From Rhizobium skierniewicense (GTDB lineage Bacteria; Pseudomonadota; Alphaproteobacteria; Rhizobiales; Rhizobiaceae): a stretch of 64,000 nucleotides of DNA. Shown piece by piece: positions 17,563-28,631 of the stretch (position 1 is the first letter of the stretch; each line of letters begins with the position of its first letter). Position numbers and translations under genes: made by a program. Location: positions 186,001 to 250,000 of the forward strand of contig NZ_JACIDV010000007.1 in NCBI RefSeq assembly GCF_014196515.1, in the 5' to 3' direction. The notes under the pieces were generated by a model. The model was given only the letters and a program-made list of their open reading frames with translations. It searched no databases and was not told where the DNA came from.

Positions 17563-17970
17563 TCAACGCGCAGGTTGCAACAGATCCCATTTGTTACCAT
17601 AGGAGTCTTCAAAAACCGCGACCGAGCCATAGGCCTCGTGACGCGGCTCCTCCAGAAACCGGATGCCCTTTGCGGTCATCGCTGCAAAATCACCGGCAAA
17701 ATCATCCGTATGGAGAAAGAAGCCAACGCGTCCTCCTGTCTGTTTTCCGATGACGTCGTTTTGCTGCGGACCATCTGCCTGCGCCAGCAAAAGACCCGCG
17801 CCCTGACTTGCCTTGGGCGCAACCACGACCCACCGTTTTCCATCGGGAAGCGGCGTGTCGGAAACGCAATCGAAGCCCAGCAGGTCGCAGTAAAAGGATT
17901 TCGCCCTGTCATAATCGTCGATGACAAGCGTTACCAATGCGATGCGTCTGGAAGAAGAAAAATCCGACAT
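17563..17970 (-). CDS. VOC-family (glyoxalase/bleomycin-resistance-like) protein
   Basis: 135 residues with a single glyoxalase-fold module: RIALVTLVIDDYDRAKSFY at the start, and LEEPRHEAYGSVAVFEDSYGNKWDL at 100-130, where the final Glu/Asp region normally holds a metal ligand. VOC proteins include dioxygenases, isomerases and binding proteins, so no function can be given. Its start ATG shares one base with the murJ stop (TGATG), so it is translated as the last cistron after murJ. Confidence 0.88.
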   Translation of the reverse strand: MSDFSSSRRIALVTLVIDDYDRAKSFYCDLLGFDCVSDTPLPDGKRWVVVAPKASQGAGLLLAQADGPQQNDVIGKQTGGRVGFFLHTDDFAGDFAAMTAKGIRFLEEPRHEAYGSVAVFEDSYGNKWDLLQPAR

Positions 17971-19559
17971 CAGCCCTCCTGCTCTTTTTCCGCAGGTTTC
18001 GACTTTCGCTTCAATCCCCTTTTGACCATGCCGAGACTGGCACCGCCTGACAGAAACGCCAGACCGAAATAAAGCACCATGGCCGCAAAGACGAGAGCAA
18101 GCAGCGTTCCGGCCCTGACCGCGATGGAGGACGCAGACGACAGCTCATAGGCGAGATAGGCGAGCGCATAGTGGATGGCGATGGCCATGACAGCTGCTGC
18201 AAACAGAAGCCGTGGAATGCGGGTCAGAAGCGGAATATCGAGCTTCCAGTGGCCTCGCCAGAGCAGCATGCCGAACAGCAGCGCGGCATTGACCCAACCA
18301 GCTGTGATTTCAGCTGTCGCGATGCCCGGGCCGCCGTGGGTCGGAAACAGCGTGAGCGCCATCGATATGTTGACGACAACCGAAATGGCCGCAAAGATCA
18401 TCGGTGTGCGGGTGTCTTCCCGTGCGAAAAAGCCCGGAATGAACGCCTTGATCAGCACGAAGGCGGGCAGGCCGAGACCGTAGATGCCGAGAATTTCAGC
18501 CACGGTGCCAGTGGCGGACGCGGAGAAGTTGCCGCGCTCATACAGAAACCGCACGATAGGTTCTGCCATCACCAGAAGAGCGGCGGCGGCAGGCAGCGTC
18601 AGAAACATGACGAATTCGACCGAGCGGTTCTGCAGATTGGCCGCTTCCACCTGATGTCCACCACGCAGCGCGCGGGCGAGCTCCGGCAACAGCACGGTCG
18701 CCACGGCAATGCCGACGACGCCAAGGGGTAGCTGATAGATACGGTCCGCATAGGCGAGAGACGAGATGACGCCTTCCTTGCCGGATGCGATATTGGTGTT
18801 GATCAGCAGGTTGATCTGGGTAATGCCACCGGTAATGGCGGCGGGCAGCGCCAGCACCAGCAGGCGTTTGACGTTGCCGGTCATGCGCGGGCGCCGAAAG
18901 CCGATCTTGATGCCGGCATTGCGCACCGCAATCCAGACGATGGCAAGCTGGACGAAACCGGCCGCCATCACACCCCAGGACAAGGCATAGCCCACCTGAA
19001 GCGGATCGAAGCTCTTCCACCAGGCAAAACCCAGCACGCCGATGAGAATGATGTTGAGGAACACGGGCGCGATAGCCGCTGCAAAGTAACGATGCAGCGA
19101 ATTCAGCATGCCGCCCATCATGGCCGCCAGCGACATGCAGGCGAGATAGGGAAACATGATGGTCGCGAGACGCACGGTGTTGTCGAACTTGGTCGGGTCC
19201 TCGACAAAACCCGGCGCAATGACGGTTCTGACGATGAACGGCATCGACAGCTCCATGAGGATCGTCAGCGCCATCAGCACCGTGAAGAGGACACCGAAGA
19301 CCTCCTCCGAAAACCGTTTCGCGCCCTCCATGCCGTTGGCCTCGATTTCCTTGGCAAACAGCGGCACGAAGGCCGAGTTGAAGGCACCTTCGGCAAACAG
19401 GCGGCGGAAGGTATTGGGAAACCGGAAGGCGGCGTTGAAGGCGTCGGCCACCGGCCCAGTTCCCACGGCAGCCGCCATCAGCATTTCACGAACGAAGCCG
19501 AAAAGCCGGCTCCCCAGCGTCGCGGTGCCGACGGTTGCGAATTTCGCGATCAGACCCAT
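17970..19559 (-). CDS. murJ: Lipid II flippase MurJ
   Basis: Integral membrane protein of the MOP/MVF superfamily that flips lipid II across the inner membrane for peptidoglycan synthesis. 529 residues with about 14 predicted membrane helices and the characteristic start MGLIAKFATVGTATLGSRLFGFVR. It lies downstream of glnD in the order glnD-murJ common in rhizobia; the murJ start at 19559 lies eight bases before the glnD stop, so the two genes overlap slightly. The ATG at 19559 is preferred over a longer in-frame start. Identification is firm. Confidence 0.96.
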   Translation of the reverse strand: MGLIAKFATVGTATLGSRLFGFVREMLMAAAVGTGPVADAFNAAFRFPNTFRRLFAEGAFNSAFVPLFAKEIEANGMEGAKRFSEEVFGVLFTVLMALTILMELSMPFIVRTVIAPGFVEDPTKFDNTVRLATIMFPYLACMSLAAMMGGMLNSLHRYFAAAIAPVFLNIILIGVLGFAWWKSFDPLQVGYALSWGVMAAGFVQLAIVWIAVRNAGIKIGFRRPRMTGNVKRLLVLALPAAITGGITQINLLINTNIASGKEGVISSLAYADRIYQLPLGVVGIAVATVLLPELARALRGGHQVEAANLQNRSVEFVMFLTLPAAAALLVMAEPIVRFLYERGNFSASATGTVAEILGIYGLGLPAFVLIKAFIPGFFAREDTRTPMIFAAISVVVNISMALTLFPTHGGPGIATAEITAGWVNAALLFGMLLWRGHWKLDIPLLTRIPRLLFAAAVMAIAIHYALAYLAYELSSASSIAVRAGTLLALVFAAMVLYFGLAFLSGGASLGMVKRGLKRKSKPAEKEQEG

Positions 19560-19566
19560 GGTTTCG

Positions 19567-22395
19567 TCAAGCCTTCGCGGTGCGTGCAGCGGGCAGAGCC
19601 GCGACATCGGGATGGGCGATGATGCCCGACGGCATTCGGTCGCGCAATTCGTCTTCCTGTTCGGCCATCACCGCTTTCAAACGGGATGCGATGCTGGCCT
19701 GGCGGTTGTCGGTCATGACCTTCTGGCCGAAGAGATCGGTCACATAGAAGGTATCGATGACCTTTTCGCCGAACGTCGTGATACGCGCCGAGGTGATGTC
19801 GAGGGAGAGATCGGCCAGGACCGCCGTCATATCCGCGAGCAGGCCGGTACGGTCGAGGCATTCCACCTCGATCACCGAAAACTTGTTGGACAAGCCGTTC
19901 GAGATGGTCACGGAGGGCGGAATGTTGAAGGTTTTGCTCTTCTTGCGGCTCTTGGTGCGCGTCGCGATGATTTCCGGGATCCGCTTTTTGCCCGCCAGCA
20001 CCTCCTCTATCATCTTGCCGATATTGTTGGCGCGCCGCGTCTCATCCTCGTCGATGGGGAACTCGCGATTGATGAGGATGGTATCGAGCGCGCGGCCATC
20101 CGACGTGGTGAAGATTTGCGCATCGGCAATGTTGGCACCGGCAGCCGCACAGGCGCCGGTGATGATCGACAGGAGGCGCGGATGGTCTGGGGCCAGCACG
20201 GTGATTTCGGTGATGGCGTGGAAGGAATGGGTCCGCACCATCGTCGACAGCGCTTTTTCCTGCTTGTCGGCCTCGCGCAAAAACCGCGTGTGGCGGATTT
20301 GATCGTCCAGATCGACCGACAGAAGATAGGGCTCATAGTGCAGGCCGGTATATTTGCGCCGTGCCTTCTGGCCCCAGTCCGTCAGCGCGTCATACAGCGC
20401 CTGACGGGCGATCTTTGCGCGTTCCTTGCGAGACGTCTCCGAGAAACCACCCGATAGAAGAAGCTCGGTTTCGTAATAGAGCGTGCGCAGAAGCTGGCCT
20501 TTCCAGCCGTTCCACACATCCGGGCCTACCGCCCTGATGTCGCAGACGGTGAGGATGAGCAGCATTTTCAGCCGTTCCATCGACTGCACTTTGGCCGCAA
20601 AGTCGGTGATCGTCTTGCGGTCGTGCAGATCGCGCGTCTGCGCCACCATCGACATCAGCAAATGCTGTTCGATCAGCCAGAACACGGTCTCGGTCTGCTT
20701 GCTGCTCAGCCGGAAACGCTGGCACAGCTTGCGCGCAACGCGGGCACCGGCAATCGAATGATCCTCCTGCCGACCCTTGGCCACATCATGCAGCAGCACA
20801 GCCACATAAAGAGCCTCGCGATCCTCCACTCCGGGTATCAGCTGATTGACAAGCGGATGGGTGTCGACCGCCTGTCCCTTTTCGATTTCCGCAAGCACCG
20901 CAATGGAGCGGATCAGATGCTCATCCACCGTGTAGTGGTGGTACATGTTGAACTGCATCATCGCGACGATCTTGCCGAATTCCGGAATGAACTTGCCCAG
21001 CACACCCGCCTCGTTCATGCGCCGCAAGGTCAGCGCGGGATCACGCCTGGATGTGAGAATGGCGAGGAAGAGACGGTTGGCCTCTTCGTTCTCGCGCAGG
21101 TCGTGGTTGATCAGCGCCATGGATCGTGTGACGACGCGCAGCGCATCCGGGTGCAGTTCGAGATTGTTGATGTCGGCCACATGAAACAGCCTGATGATGC
21201 TGACGGGATCGTTGCGGAACACGTCGGCATTGGCCAGCGCAATGCGGCCGCGATCTTCCACGAATTCGTCGGAGCCGGGTATCTTGCGCAGACGGTGGGC
21301 AAAACGGCTGAACACGCCCGACAGACCGGGGACGTCCTTGGCCTGCCTGTCTTCCAATGCGGCGCAGAGAATGCGGGTGAGATCTCCCACATCCTTGGCG
21401 ACGAGGAAATAGTGTTTCATGAAGCGCTCGACGGCGGACAGGCCGGGGCGCGGCTGGTAGTTCAAGGCCGCGGCGATGTCCCGCTGTATGTCGAAGGACA
21501 GCCGCTCTTCCGCCTTGCCGGTGATGAAATGCATCTGGCACCGCACGGTCCAGAGGAAATCGTCGGCCTTTTCGAACAGCTTCAGTTCGCGTTTCGAGAG
21601 TACGCCAAGCTTTACCAGTTCGGCGGTATCGCGAACATGGTAGTAATATTTGGCGATCCAGAACAGCGTGTGCAGGTCACGCAGGCCACCCTTGCCTTCC
21701 TTGACGTTGGGCTCCACCAGATAGCGTGTATCCCCTGCCTTGCGGTGGCGCTGGTCGCGCTCGGCCAGTTTGGCGGCAATGAATTCCGGACCACTGCCGG
21801 TCACGACTTCCGTCTCGAAACGACGCTCAAGCTCATCGGCCAGCGTCTGCTTGCCGCAGATGGAGCGCATTTCGAGAATGGCGGTGCGGATCGTCATATC
21901 CGCCTTCGACAGGCGAATGCACTCGTCCACCGTGCGCGTGGCATGGCCGACCTTGAAGCCGATATCCCACAGAATATAGAGGATGAACTCGATGGCCTTG
22001 TTCATGTCAGGCGTATTTTTGGTGGGCAGCAGGAACAGGAGATCAATGTCGGAGCCTGGCGCCAGCGTGCCGCGACCGTACCCGCCAACCGCGGTGATTG
22101 CGATCTGCTGGGCGTCGTTGGGGTAGACATGGCGGCAGGCCAGTTGGTAGAGCACCTCGATCAGGCGGTCCTGAAGCCAGGAAATCCGGCGTGCGCAATC
22201 GATACCGCCGCCTTCCGTATCCAGCAGTTCGCGCGCCTTGTCGCGGCCCTGTGCACTGGCCTTCTTGAAGATCGGCAACAGATCGGCCCGCAGATCGGAA
22301 ACGCGCTGCTCATCACCCTGAAAGACGAATTCGCATTCCCGTTTCAGTGCGTCGACATCCAGTATCGCTGAGAAATCCAGGTCTTTTGTGGCCAT
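19567..22395 (-). CDS. glnD: Bifunctional PII uridylyltransferase / uridylyl-removing enzyme
   Basis: Primary nitrogen sensor: uridylylates PII (GlnB/GlnK) at low glutamine and deuridylylates it at high glutamine. 942 residues, the length expected for Agrobacterium and Rhizobium GlnD. Domains in order: a nucleotidyltransferase with [19 protein letters not shown] near residue 105 (Gly-rich loop and D-x-D metal ligands), a linker, an HD hydrolase domain with [14 protein letters not shown] near residue 510, and two C-terminal ACT domains that bind glutamine. The ATG at 22395 (MATKDLDF) is chosen over a start seven codons earlier. It lies upstream of murJ. rpoN and ptsN, also nitrogen-related, are elsewhere in this window. 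Confidence 0.97.
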   Translation of the reverse strand: MATKDLDFSAILDVDALKRECEFVFQGDEQRVSDLRADLLPIFKKASAQGRDKARELLDTEGGGIDCARRISWLQDRLIEVLYQLACRHVYPNDAQQIAITAVGGYGRGTLAPGSDIDLLFLLPTKNTPDMNKAIEFILYILWDIGFKVGHATRTVDECIRLSKADMTIRTAILEMRSICGKQTLADELERRFETEVVTGSGPEFIAAKLAERDQRHRKAGDTRYLVEPNVKEGKGGLRDLHTLFWIAKYYYHVRDTAELVKLGVLSKRELKLFEKADDFLWTVRCQMHFITGKAEERLSFDIQRDIAAALNYQPRPGLSAVERFMKHYFLVAKDVGDLTRILCAALEDRQAKDVPGLSGVFSRFAHRLRKIPGSDEFVEDRGRIALANADVFRNDPVSIIRLFHVADINNLELHPDALRVVTRSMALINHDLRENEEANRLFLAILTSRRDPALTLRRMNEAGVLGKFIPEFGKIVAMMQFNMYHHYTVDEHLIRSIAVLAEIEKGQAVDTHPLVNQLIPGVEDREALYVAVLLHDVAKGRQEDHSIAGARVARKLCQRFRLSSKQTETVFWLIEQHLLMSMVAQTRDLHDRKTITDFAAKVQSMERLKMLLILTVCDIRAVGPDVWNGWKGQLLRTLYYETELLLSGGFSETSRKERAKIARQALYDALTDWGQKARRKYTGLHYEPYLLSVDLDDQIRHTRFLREADKQEKALSTMVRTHSFHAITEITVLAPDHPRLLSIITGACAAAGANIADAQIFTTSDGRALDTILINREFPIDEDETRRANNIGKMIEEVLAGKKRIPEIIATRTKSRKKSKTFNIPPSVTISNGLSNKFSVIEVECLDRTGLLADMTAVLADLSLDITSARITTFGEKVIDTFYVTDLFGQKVMTDNRQASIASRLKAVMAEQEDELRDRMPSGIIAHPDVAALPAARTAKA

Positions 22396-22522
22396 TGATG
22401 CCGTTATCCATTTCATATGGGCTCTGCTTTTGGCATAGCCCTATAGCGATTTTCGGGCGTGAAGGACAGGCACGATGCGCATCTAAAAAGGACAGTGCCC
22501 CTTCACAAGGACACTATAGGGC

Positions 22523-25237
22523 TCAAGCCTTGCCAAGTTGTTTCTTGAGCGCGTATAGCGCGTCCAGCGCCTCACGCGGGGTCATTTCATCCGGGTTCAG
22601 TGCCTTCAGTGCCTCATCCACCTTCGAATTTCCATGGTTGCGGCTTTCCTCGCGCCGCACCGCGATCTGGAACAGCGGCAGATCGTCGATCAACTGGCTC
22701 GCCGGGTTCTTGCGGTCGGCATCTTCGAGCTGGGTCAGAACCGCCCGCGCGCGCTCGACCACAGAGGCCGGAAGACCCGCAAGCTTGGCGACCTGGATAC
22801 CGTAGGAACGATCGGCAGCACCCGGCCCGACCTCGTGCAAGAAGATCACGTCGCCTTCCCACTCGCGCACTTTCATGGTGGCATTAGACAAGCGACCGAG
22901 CTTTTCGGACAGCACCGTCAATTCGTGGAAGTGGGTGGCAAACAGGCCCCGGCAGCGGTTGACCTCGTGCAGGTGTTCGACCGCCGCCCATGCGATCGAA
23001 AGGCCGTCGAAGGTCGCCGTACCGCGACCGATCTCGTCCAGAATGACGAGCGAGCGATCCGTCGCCTGATTGAGGATCGCTGCCGTCTCCACCATCTCCA
23101 CCATGAAGGTCGAGCGGCCCCGCGCCAGATCGTCCGACGCGCCGACGCGGGAAAACAGCCGGTCGACGATGCCGATATGGGCAGCATCCGCCGGAACGAA
23201 GGAGCCGATCTGACCCAGAATGGCAATCAACGCGTTCTGGCGCAGGAAGGTCGATTTACCGCCCATATTCGGGCCGGTCAGCAGCCAGATAGCGCCGTTG
23301 CGGTTGCCGTTGACCGCCGAGAGATCGCAATGATTGGCGATGAAAGGTCCGGAAGACTGGCGGCGCAGCGCCTGCTCCACCACCGGATGCCGCCCGCCCT
23401 TGATGCTGAACATCATCGAACCGTCGATGACGGGGCGGCAATAGGCCTGTTCCGCAGCAAGATGGGCAAGACTTGTGGCAACGTCGATCTTTGCGAGTGC
23501 CAGGGCGCCAGCCTTGATGGCTTCGGCATGGGAAACGATGGCCCGGACCATCTGCTCGAAAGCCTGCAACTCGATCGACAGCGCCTGCGAGGCCGCGTTG
23601 GCAATGCGGCTTTCCAGATCGGCGAGTTCGGTCGTGGTAAAGCGCATGGCACCCGCCATGGTCTGGCGGTGGATGAAGCGGGCTTTGGCCTCGTCGCCCG
23701 TCATCATCACATCGGCATTGCCCGCGGTTACCTCGATGAAATAGCCGAGCACGTTGTTGTGCTTGATCTTCAGAGACTTGATGCCGGTCTCTTCGCTATA
23801 TTGCAGTTGCAGCCCGGCGATGACACGGCGCGATTGGTCCCGCAGCGCCCGGATCTCGTCCAACTCGGTGTTGGAACCCTCCCGCACGAATCCACCATCC
23901 CGTTTCAGCAAGGGCAATTCGTCGGCAAGCGTCGCGCTCAGCATCGCTTCCAGCGGTGTCGGAAGCGCTTTGAGCGCAGCAAGCGCGTCGGCCAGCTCAT
24001 CCGGCAACAGGCCCTGATCGAGCAATTCCGCAACATTGGCGGCGGCGGAAAGCCCCAGCCTGATGGCGCCGATGTCGCGTGGCCCGCCGCGATCGAGCGC
24101 CAGGCGCGATAGCGCGCGCGGCATGTCGGCCACCTGCTTCAGCGCATCGCGCAAGCCATCGGAGAGCGATACATCGTCCAGCAGATAGGCAACCGCATCC
24201 AGCCGCGCATTGATCTTGTCCGCATCGGTCAGCGGCGACATCAGCCGCTCTGCCAGAAGTCGCGCCCCGCCGCCCGTCACCGTGCGGTTGATGGCGTGCA
24301 GCAGCGAGCCGTCGCGTTCACCCGACAGCGTCTTCGTCAGCTCCAGATTGGCGCGCGTGGCAGGATCGATGAAGAGCGTGGAGGCGGCACTTTCGCGCTC
24401 GGGTGCCGCCAAGGGCGGGCGTTCGGCAATCTGGGTTTTCTCGACATAGGCGACCGCGGCGGCGGCCGCCGCCATCTCGACGCGGGAGAACGTGCCAAAA
24501 CCATCCAGCGTGGTGACACCGAAATAGCGGGCAACACGGCCTTCTGCCGTTGCGCTGTCAAACAGGACGGCAGGCTGCGGCACGGTCACGCGACCCAGTA
24601 CGTCGAAAACTGCCTTCAATTCCTCGTCGTGGAACAGGCTGTCGGCAACGATCAGCTCGCGCGGATCGATGCGCCAGATATCGGCCAGAAGCCGTGTCAG
24701 CGTCGTCTCTGCCAGACGAAAAACGCCGGTTGAAATATCGATCCAGGCGAGCGCGAACTGCGCCTCGGCGCTGCCCCTGATCCGCGCGAGCGCCATCAGA
24801 TAATTGGATTCCTCCGGCGACAGCAGCTTTTCTTCGGTCAGCGTTCCCGGCGTCACGAGCCGCACCACATCGCGCCGCACCACCGATTTCGAGCCGCGCT
24901 TCTTGGCTTCCGCCGGGTCTTCCGTCTGTTCGCAGACGGCGACGCGATACCCGCGCAGGATCAGCTTTTGAAGGTAATCATCCGCCGCATGCACTGGGAC
25001 GCCGCACATGGGAATGTCCTGACCCAGATGCTGGCCGCGTTTCGTCAGCGTGATGCCGAGCGCACGCGAGGCTTCTGCGGCATCGTCGAAAAACAGTTCG
25101 TAGAAATCGCCCATGCGATAGAACAGCAGCGAACCGGGGTTGTTCGCCTTGATCTCGATATATTGCTCCATCATCGGCGTGGCCGACGCGCGGCTCTGTT
25201 CAGAAATGAGCGAGGCGGTGGAATGAACGTCCGTCAA
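22523..25237 (-). CDS. mutS: DNA mismatch repair protein MutS
   Basis: Mismatch-recognition ATPase. 904 residues against 853 in E. coli. The mismatch-binding domain has MGDFYELF (the Phe-x-Glu wedge) near residue 45. The C-terminal ABC-type ATPase has Walker [15 protein letters not shown] near residue 655, Walker [12 protein letters not shown] and the HFHELT loop. The annotated start is a TTG at 25237; ATGs occur at residues 22 and 23 (about 25174) and might be the true start, as both leave the wedge domain intact. It stands 127 bases upstream of glnD, with its own terminator not obvious. Confidence 0.96.
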   Translation of the reverse strand: MTDVHSTASLISEQSRASATPMMEQYIEIKANNPGSLLFYRMGDFYELFFDDAAEASRALGITLTKRGQHLGQDIPMCGVPVHAADDYLQKLILRGYRVAVCEQTEDPAEAKKRGSKSVVRRDVVRLVTPGTLTEEKLLSPEESNYLMALARIRGSAEAQFALAWIDISTGVFRLAETTLTRLLADIWRIDPRELIVADSLFHDEELKAVFDVLGRVTVPQPAVLFDSATAEGRVARYFGVTTLDGFGTFSRVEMAAAAAAVAYVEKTQIAERPPLAAPERESAASTLFIDPATRANLELTKTLSGERDGSLLHAINRTVTGGGARLLAERLMSPLTDADKINARLDAVAYLLDDVSLSDGLRDALKQVADMPRALSRLALDRGGPRDIGAIRLGLSAAANVAELLDQGLLPDELADALAALKALPTPLEAMLSATLADELPLLKRDGGFVREGSNTELDEIRALRDQSRRVIAGLQLQYSEETGIKSLKIKHNNVLGYFIEVTAGNADVMMTGDEAKARFIHRQTMAGAMRFTTTELADLESRIANAASQALSIELQAFEQMVRAIVSHAEAIKAGALALAKIDVATSLAHLAAEQAYCRPVIDGSMMFSIKGGRHPVVEQALRRQSSGPFIANHCDLSAVNGNRNGAIWLLTGPNMGGKSTFLRQNALIAILGQIGSFVPADAAHIGIVDRLFSRVGASDDLARGRSTFMVEMVETAAILNQATDRSLVILDEIGRGTATFDGLSIAWAAVEHLHEVNRCRGLFATHFHELTVLSEKLGRLSNATMKVREWEGDVIFLHEVGPGAADRSYGIQVAKLAGLPASVVERARAVLTQLEDADRKNPASQLIDDLPLFQIAVRREESRNHGNSKVDEALKALNPDEMTPREALDALYALKKQLGKA

Positions 25238-25343
25238 TGGCTTTTCAATATCGTTGTATGTTGCGGGAAACGAGCGTCAGACTAACGGCCCCTCGCCTTT
25301 ACCACAACACAGTCGACCCGCCTGCCCACAGGAAGCTTCAGAC

Positions 25344-26225
25344 TTAACCGTTGAAACGATAGCCTTCGCCGCCGTAATAGGTGATGTATCGTCCGGCGAT
25401 GGATGACACCGGTAGAATGACCAGCACATCCGTCGTGTTGAAGGCATGGTCGACCACGGCGCCGGAACCGAATGTGGCGCCGATGCGCATATAGGCCTTG
25501 ATGAGCGGCGGCATACCGACAAGCGCACGGCGCGGGTTGATGGCTTCGGTGGGCATCATGTCCATCTCGCGGTAAAGCTCGGGCAGGGCAGATGCAGACC
25601 ATTCGCCTTTCGCACCGCAATTGTGATGGAGGAAGGAAAGCGCCAGAGCATGCGCCTCCGGCTGCACACCGGGAAACGAAGCGCAGCCGATCATGGCATC
25701 CATACGGTGGCGGACGGCATAGGCCCAGTTGCCCTGCCACAGAAGTTCGACCGTTCTTTTCGTGCGATATTGCGGCAGAACGCAGGAGCGGCCGAGTTCC
25801 ATGAAGCGCTTGCCCGGATGGCGGGCGATCAGCCCGTCGACATCGAACTCGCTGGCCGAGTAAAAACCATTGTAGGCAAAAGCCGTTTCCTGGCGCAGCA
25901 GGCGGTAGGTGCCGACGATCTGGTCTTCCGGATCGCCTTCGATGGAATTGTCCAGAACCAGCAGATGGTCGCAGACGGCATCGAATGCATCGATATCACG
26001 ATTGCGGCGCATGGCGTCGGCGGGAAGCCGCGCGCCCATCTCCTCCACAAAGACCCGGAAGCGGACATGCTGTGCCGCGTCGATTTCACGGTCGTTTCTG
26101 GCCAGCCGGGTTTCCAGCGGGCCGATGCGACCGAACACATCGTCGTTGCGCGGCGGCGAAACGGGCGCGATATGTGCAATGACATTGCGCTCGCGAATGT
26201 CATGTTCAAGAGTTTCCGTGACCAT
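25344..26225 (-). CDS. olsB: L-ornithine N-alpha-acyltransferase OlsB-like (GNAT fold)
   Basis: 293 residues from the ATG at 26225 (MVTETLEHD). It belongs to the GNAT-like family related to acyl-homoserine-lactone synthases and often annotated hemolysin. Readable features include VRFRVFVEEMGARLP near residue 75, DHLLVLDN, VGTYRLLRQE and FMELGRSCVLPQYR. In rhizobia OlsB adds a 3-hydroxyacyl chain from ACP to ornithine, the first step of ornithine-lipid synthesis, and its gene lies near mutS, as here. The OlsA-like acyltransferase for the second step is at 12.5 kb. The function is inferred from family plus synteny; closely related GNAT proteins of other specificity exist. Confidence 0.86.
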   Translation of the reverse strand: MVTETLEHDIRERNVIAHIAPVSPPRNDDVFGRIGPLETRLARNDREIDAAQHVRFRVFVEEMGARLPADAMRRNRDIDAFDAVCDHLLVLDNSIEGDPEDQIVGTYRLLRQETAFAYNGFYSASEFDVDGLIARHPGKRFMELGRSCVLPQYRTKRTVELLWQGNWAYAVRHRMDAMIGCASFPGVQPEAHALALSFLHHNCGAKGEWSASALPELYREMDMMPTEAINPRRALVGMPPLIKAYMRIGATFGSGAVVDHAFNTTDVLVILPVSSIAGRYITYYGGEGYRFNG

Positions 26226-26322
26226 GGAGAATCGCCCCACCACCGTTTCGTTCTGGCTGTCATAAATCACTTCTTGACGACACAACAGTGACAGTTAGCC
26301 GCGTAACGGGCAGGAGATCAAT

Positions 26323-28575
26323 TCAAAACGCGCCGGTGCGTTTTTGTGGAAACAGACGCAACACATCCTCGATCAGACGCTTCGGCTCCACCGGTTTGAC
26401 GAGCACCGTGCTGATGCCCGCCTTGAGCAGAACGGATTTCGTCTCAGGCGTCGTATCGCCGCTCAGCACCATGATCGGTAGGTTTTTACGACCCTTCAGC
26501 AACGCGTTGAGGCGTGGCAGTACCTCCAGCCCATCACCAAGGGGCATATGGAGATCGGAAATAACGAGATCCGGCAAAGGTCCACCAGCCACCGAAAGAG
26601 CCTTCGTCAGAGCTTCGAAGTCGTGGACCATACGCACCTGACAGCCGGATTTCTCCAGCACGGCACGCAAGATGCGGGCGTTGACAGGATCGTCCTCGGC
26701 CACGAGAACATCAAGGTCATAGGGCGCCTCATTCAGAGCCGTGGAAAAACCAAAACCGGGATGCTGATTGTCATTGATGGCATCGCGACGCTCAAGCCCG
26801 CGCAGACGACCGCACAGAACGTCGGTCAGCGACTTTTCACGCAAGGGACGGATCAGCCAGGCGTCGAACGCCTCCTGCGACTGCGCGCCGCGCTCTTCCG
26901 GGTTGACCAGCAAAATCTGGCGGACAGTGCGGTCAGATCTTGATGACCAGCCTTCCAACGCCTCGCGAAACTGCGGGGCAACCCGGTGATCGACGATGAT
27001 GTCGGTGATGTCAGCCAGACTATTGGGGGTGTTAAGCCTCGCCGCCTTCAATTGTCTCGGTGTCGAAACCAAAGTGCAAGTGCCACCCAGACCCCGGATG
27101 ATATCGCCGGTGGCGGTTGCAGCAACGCCTGCCGGTGCCAGCAACAGGACGTTCGACTTGCAGAGCGCGCCCGCGCGGCTGGACACCCCGTTGGAGGTCG
27201 GTGCTGCGCCCGGCTTGAAGGTTGCCGTAAAGACGCTGCCCTCTCCCTTCTTGCTCGCCACCGTCAGCGCCCCACCGAATTCGCGGATGATGCGGGCGGA
27301 GATGGCAAGGCCAAGGCCCGTGCCTGCATGTCTGTGCGATGCGGAGCCTGCCTGTTCGAACTCACCGAAAATGCGGGCCTGTTCTGCTTTCCCGATCCCG
27401 GGACCGGTGTCGTTCACGGCAATCGAAAGCGTGTCGCCGAGCATGGATGCTCGCACCAGCACACCGCCCCTGGTCGTGAACTTCACCGCATTGCCGATGA
27501 GGTTGAACAGCACCTGGCGCAGACGTGCGGGATCGAAATCGAGACAGTCAGGAACATCGGCCGAAACGATGGACGCGATTTCGATGCCCTTTTCGTGGGC
27601 GCGATGGGCCAGCATTTCCACCACACTTTCGATGAGCTGGCGCAGGTTCTCGGCTCTCGGATTGAGCCTGAACCGCCCGGCTTCCATCGTGGAAAAATCG
27701 AGCAGATCCTCGACGAGCTGCACCAGTGATTGCCCCGACTGGCGCATTCCGTCGAGATAGTTGTGCTGCTCCTGTGTGAGTTTGGTCTGCGACAGAAGAT
27801 GGTTCATGCCCAGAATGCCTGATAGCGGCAGACGAATTTCGTGGCTGACAGTGGCCAGAAGTCTGCCCTTGGCGGCGTTGGCATTTTCCGCCCGCAGTCT
27901 GGCATCCTCGCGGGTTCTGAGTGCGGCGCGCTCATCGGTCACATCGCGGGCGAGGCTGCTGATGACCAGACGGCTGCTGGCCGCGTCGTTTGCCACCACG
28001 TCATGCCAGGTAAAGATGCGCTGGCCATAGGGTGTGGCGATCTCGACATCGTAGCAATGCGCCTTGCCGCCGGGGCGGAACGCGATGCCGATTTCTTCGC
28101 AGGTTTTGCCCTGCGGCTCCGTACAGCCGGTCATTTCGCAAAAGGCGGCATTGGTGTGGAGGATGCGCCGGTCCATGTCGCGCGTGACGACGATATCGCC
28201 CATCGCCTCATGAATTTCCGCCATCAGGGCCACGTTCTGGCGGTAGCGGGCATCAACGATCTTCACGTCGCGCAGGGAGGCCTGACGCAGCATGGACGAC
28301 CGGACCATCATGTAAAAGCCGCAGGACACGCAGATCGTGACCGAGAGCGCCGCCATGTAGAGCGCGACGTTTCCACCCAGATAGACGGCACTCGCAAAGG
28401 CAAACCCGCACCCTGCCGTAAACAGCGTCATGGCTCGAAGCAGGCGGAGGTAAAAACGTGCCGTCTGCTGCCCTGCCGTCGCTTCGACGGCGGGCGGCGC
28501 AACCAGAGCTGCGTCCTTCGCAACAGGGTCGAACGTTTCGGACAGCCGGTGTTGCAGTTTCGCCAGTTCGCTCAT
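26323..28575 (-). CDS. Hybrid sensor histidine kinase with receiver domain
   Basis: 750 residues. Two membrane helices (about residues 43-92) are followed by a PAS domain (115-215), a histidine kinase with His 245 in TVSHEIRLPLSGILG, and an ATPase domain with NLIGNAVKFT and DTGPGIGKAEQARIFGEFEQ. A degenerate receiver-like segment follows at about 475-595, then a C-terminal receiver (625-745) with the acidic pair AEDD, phospho-acceptor Asp 674 in VISDLHMP and Lys in LVKPVEP. The middle segment lacks the receiver acidic residues. No cognate regulator gene is adjacent, so phosphotransfer must go elsewhere. Signal unknown. ATG at 28575. Confidence 0.92.
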   Translation of the reverse strand: MSELAKLQHRLSETFDPVAKDAALVAPPAVEATAGQQTARFYLRLLRAMTLFTAGCGFAFASAVYLGGNVALYMAALSVTICVSCGFYMMVRSSMLRQASLRDVKIVDARYRQNVALMAEIHEAMGDIVVTRDMDRRILHTNAAFCEMTGCTEPQGKTCEEIGIAFRPGGKAHCYDVEIATPYGQRIFTWHDVVANDAASSRLVISSLARDVTDERAALRTREDARLRAENANAAKGRLLATVSHEIRLPLSGILGMNHLLSQTKLTQEQHNYLDGMRQSGQSLVQLVEDLLDFSTMEAGRFRLNPRAENLRQLIESVVEMLAHRAHEKGIEIASIVSADVPDCLDFDPARLRQVLFNLIGNAVKFTTRGGVLVRASMLGDTLSIAVNDTGPGIGKAEQARIFGEFEQAGSASHRHAGTGLGLAISARIIREFGGALTVASKKGEGSVFTATFKPGAAPTSNGVSSRAGALCKSNVLLLAPAGVAATATGDIIRGLGGTCTLVSTPRQLKAARLNTPNSLADITDIIVDHRVAPQFREALEGWSSRSDRTVRQILLVNPEERGAQSQEAFDAWLIRPLREKSLTDVLCGRLRGLERRDAINDNQHPGFGFSTALNEAPYDLDVLVAEDDPVNARILRAVLEKSGCQVRMVHDFEALTKALSVAGGPLPDLVISDLHMPLGDGLEVLPRLNALLKGRKNLPIMVLSGDTTPETKSVLLKAGISTVLVKPVEPKRLIEDVLRLFPQKRTGAF

Positions 28576-28631
28576 GGTGCCAGCCTTAGCATGGCAGCCG
28601 TTTTGATTGACTTGGCGAATACGCTAAAAAT

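Noticed and set aside
20623-22371. A 582-codon open frame on plus opposite glnD
   Set aside because: It mirrors the glnD reading frame; GC-rich codon-position bias keeps antisense frames open. The translation shows no family motif, and glnD is certain.
22634-24112. A 492-codon open frame on plus opposite mutS
   Set aside because: Antisense shadow of MutS, with the same bias-driven openness and no domain.
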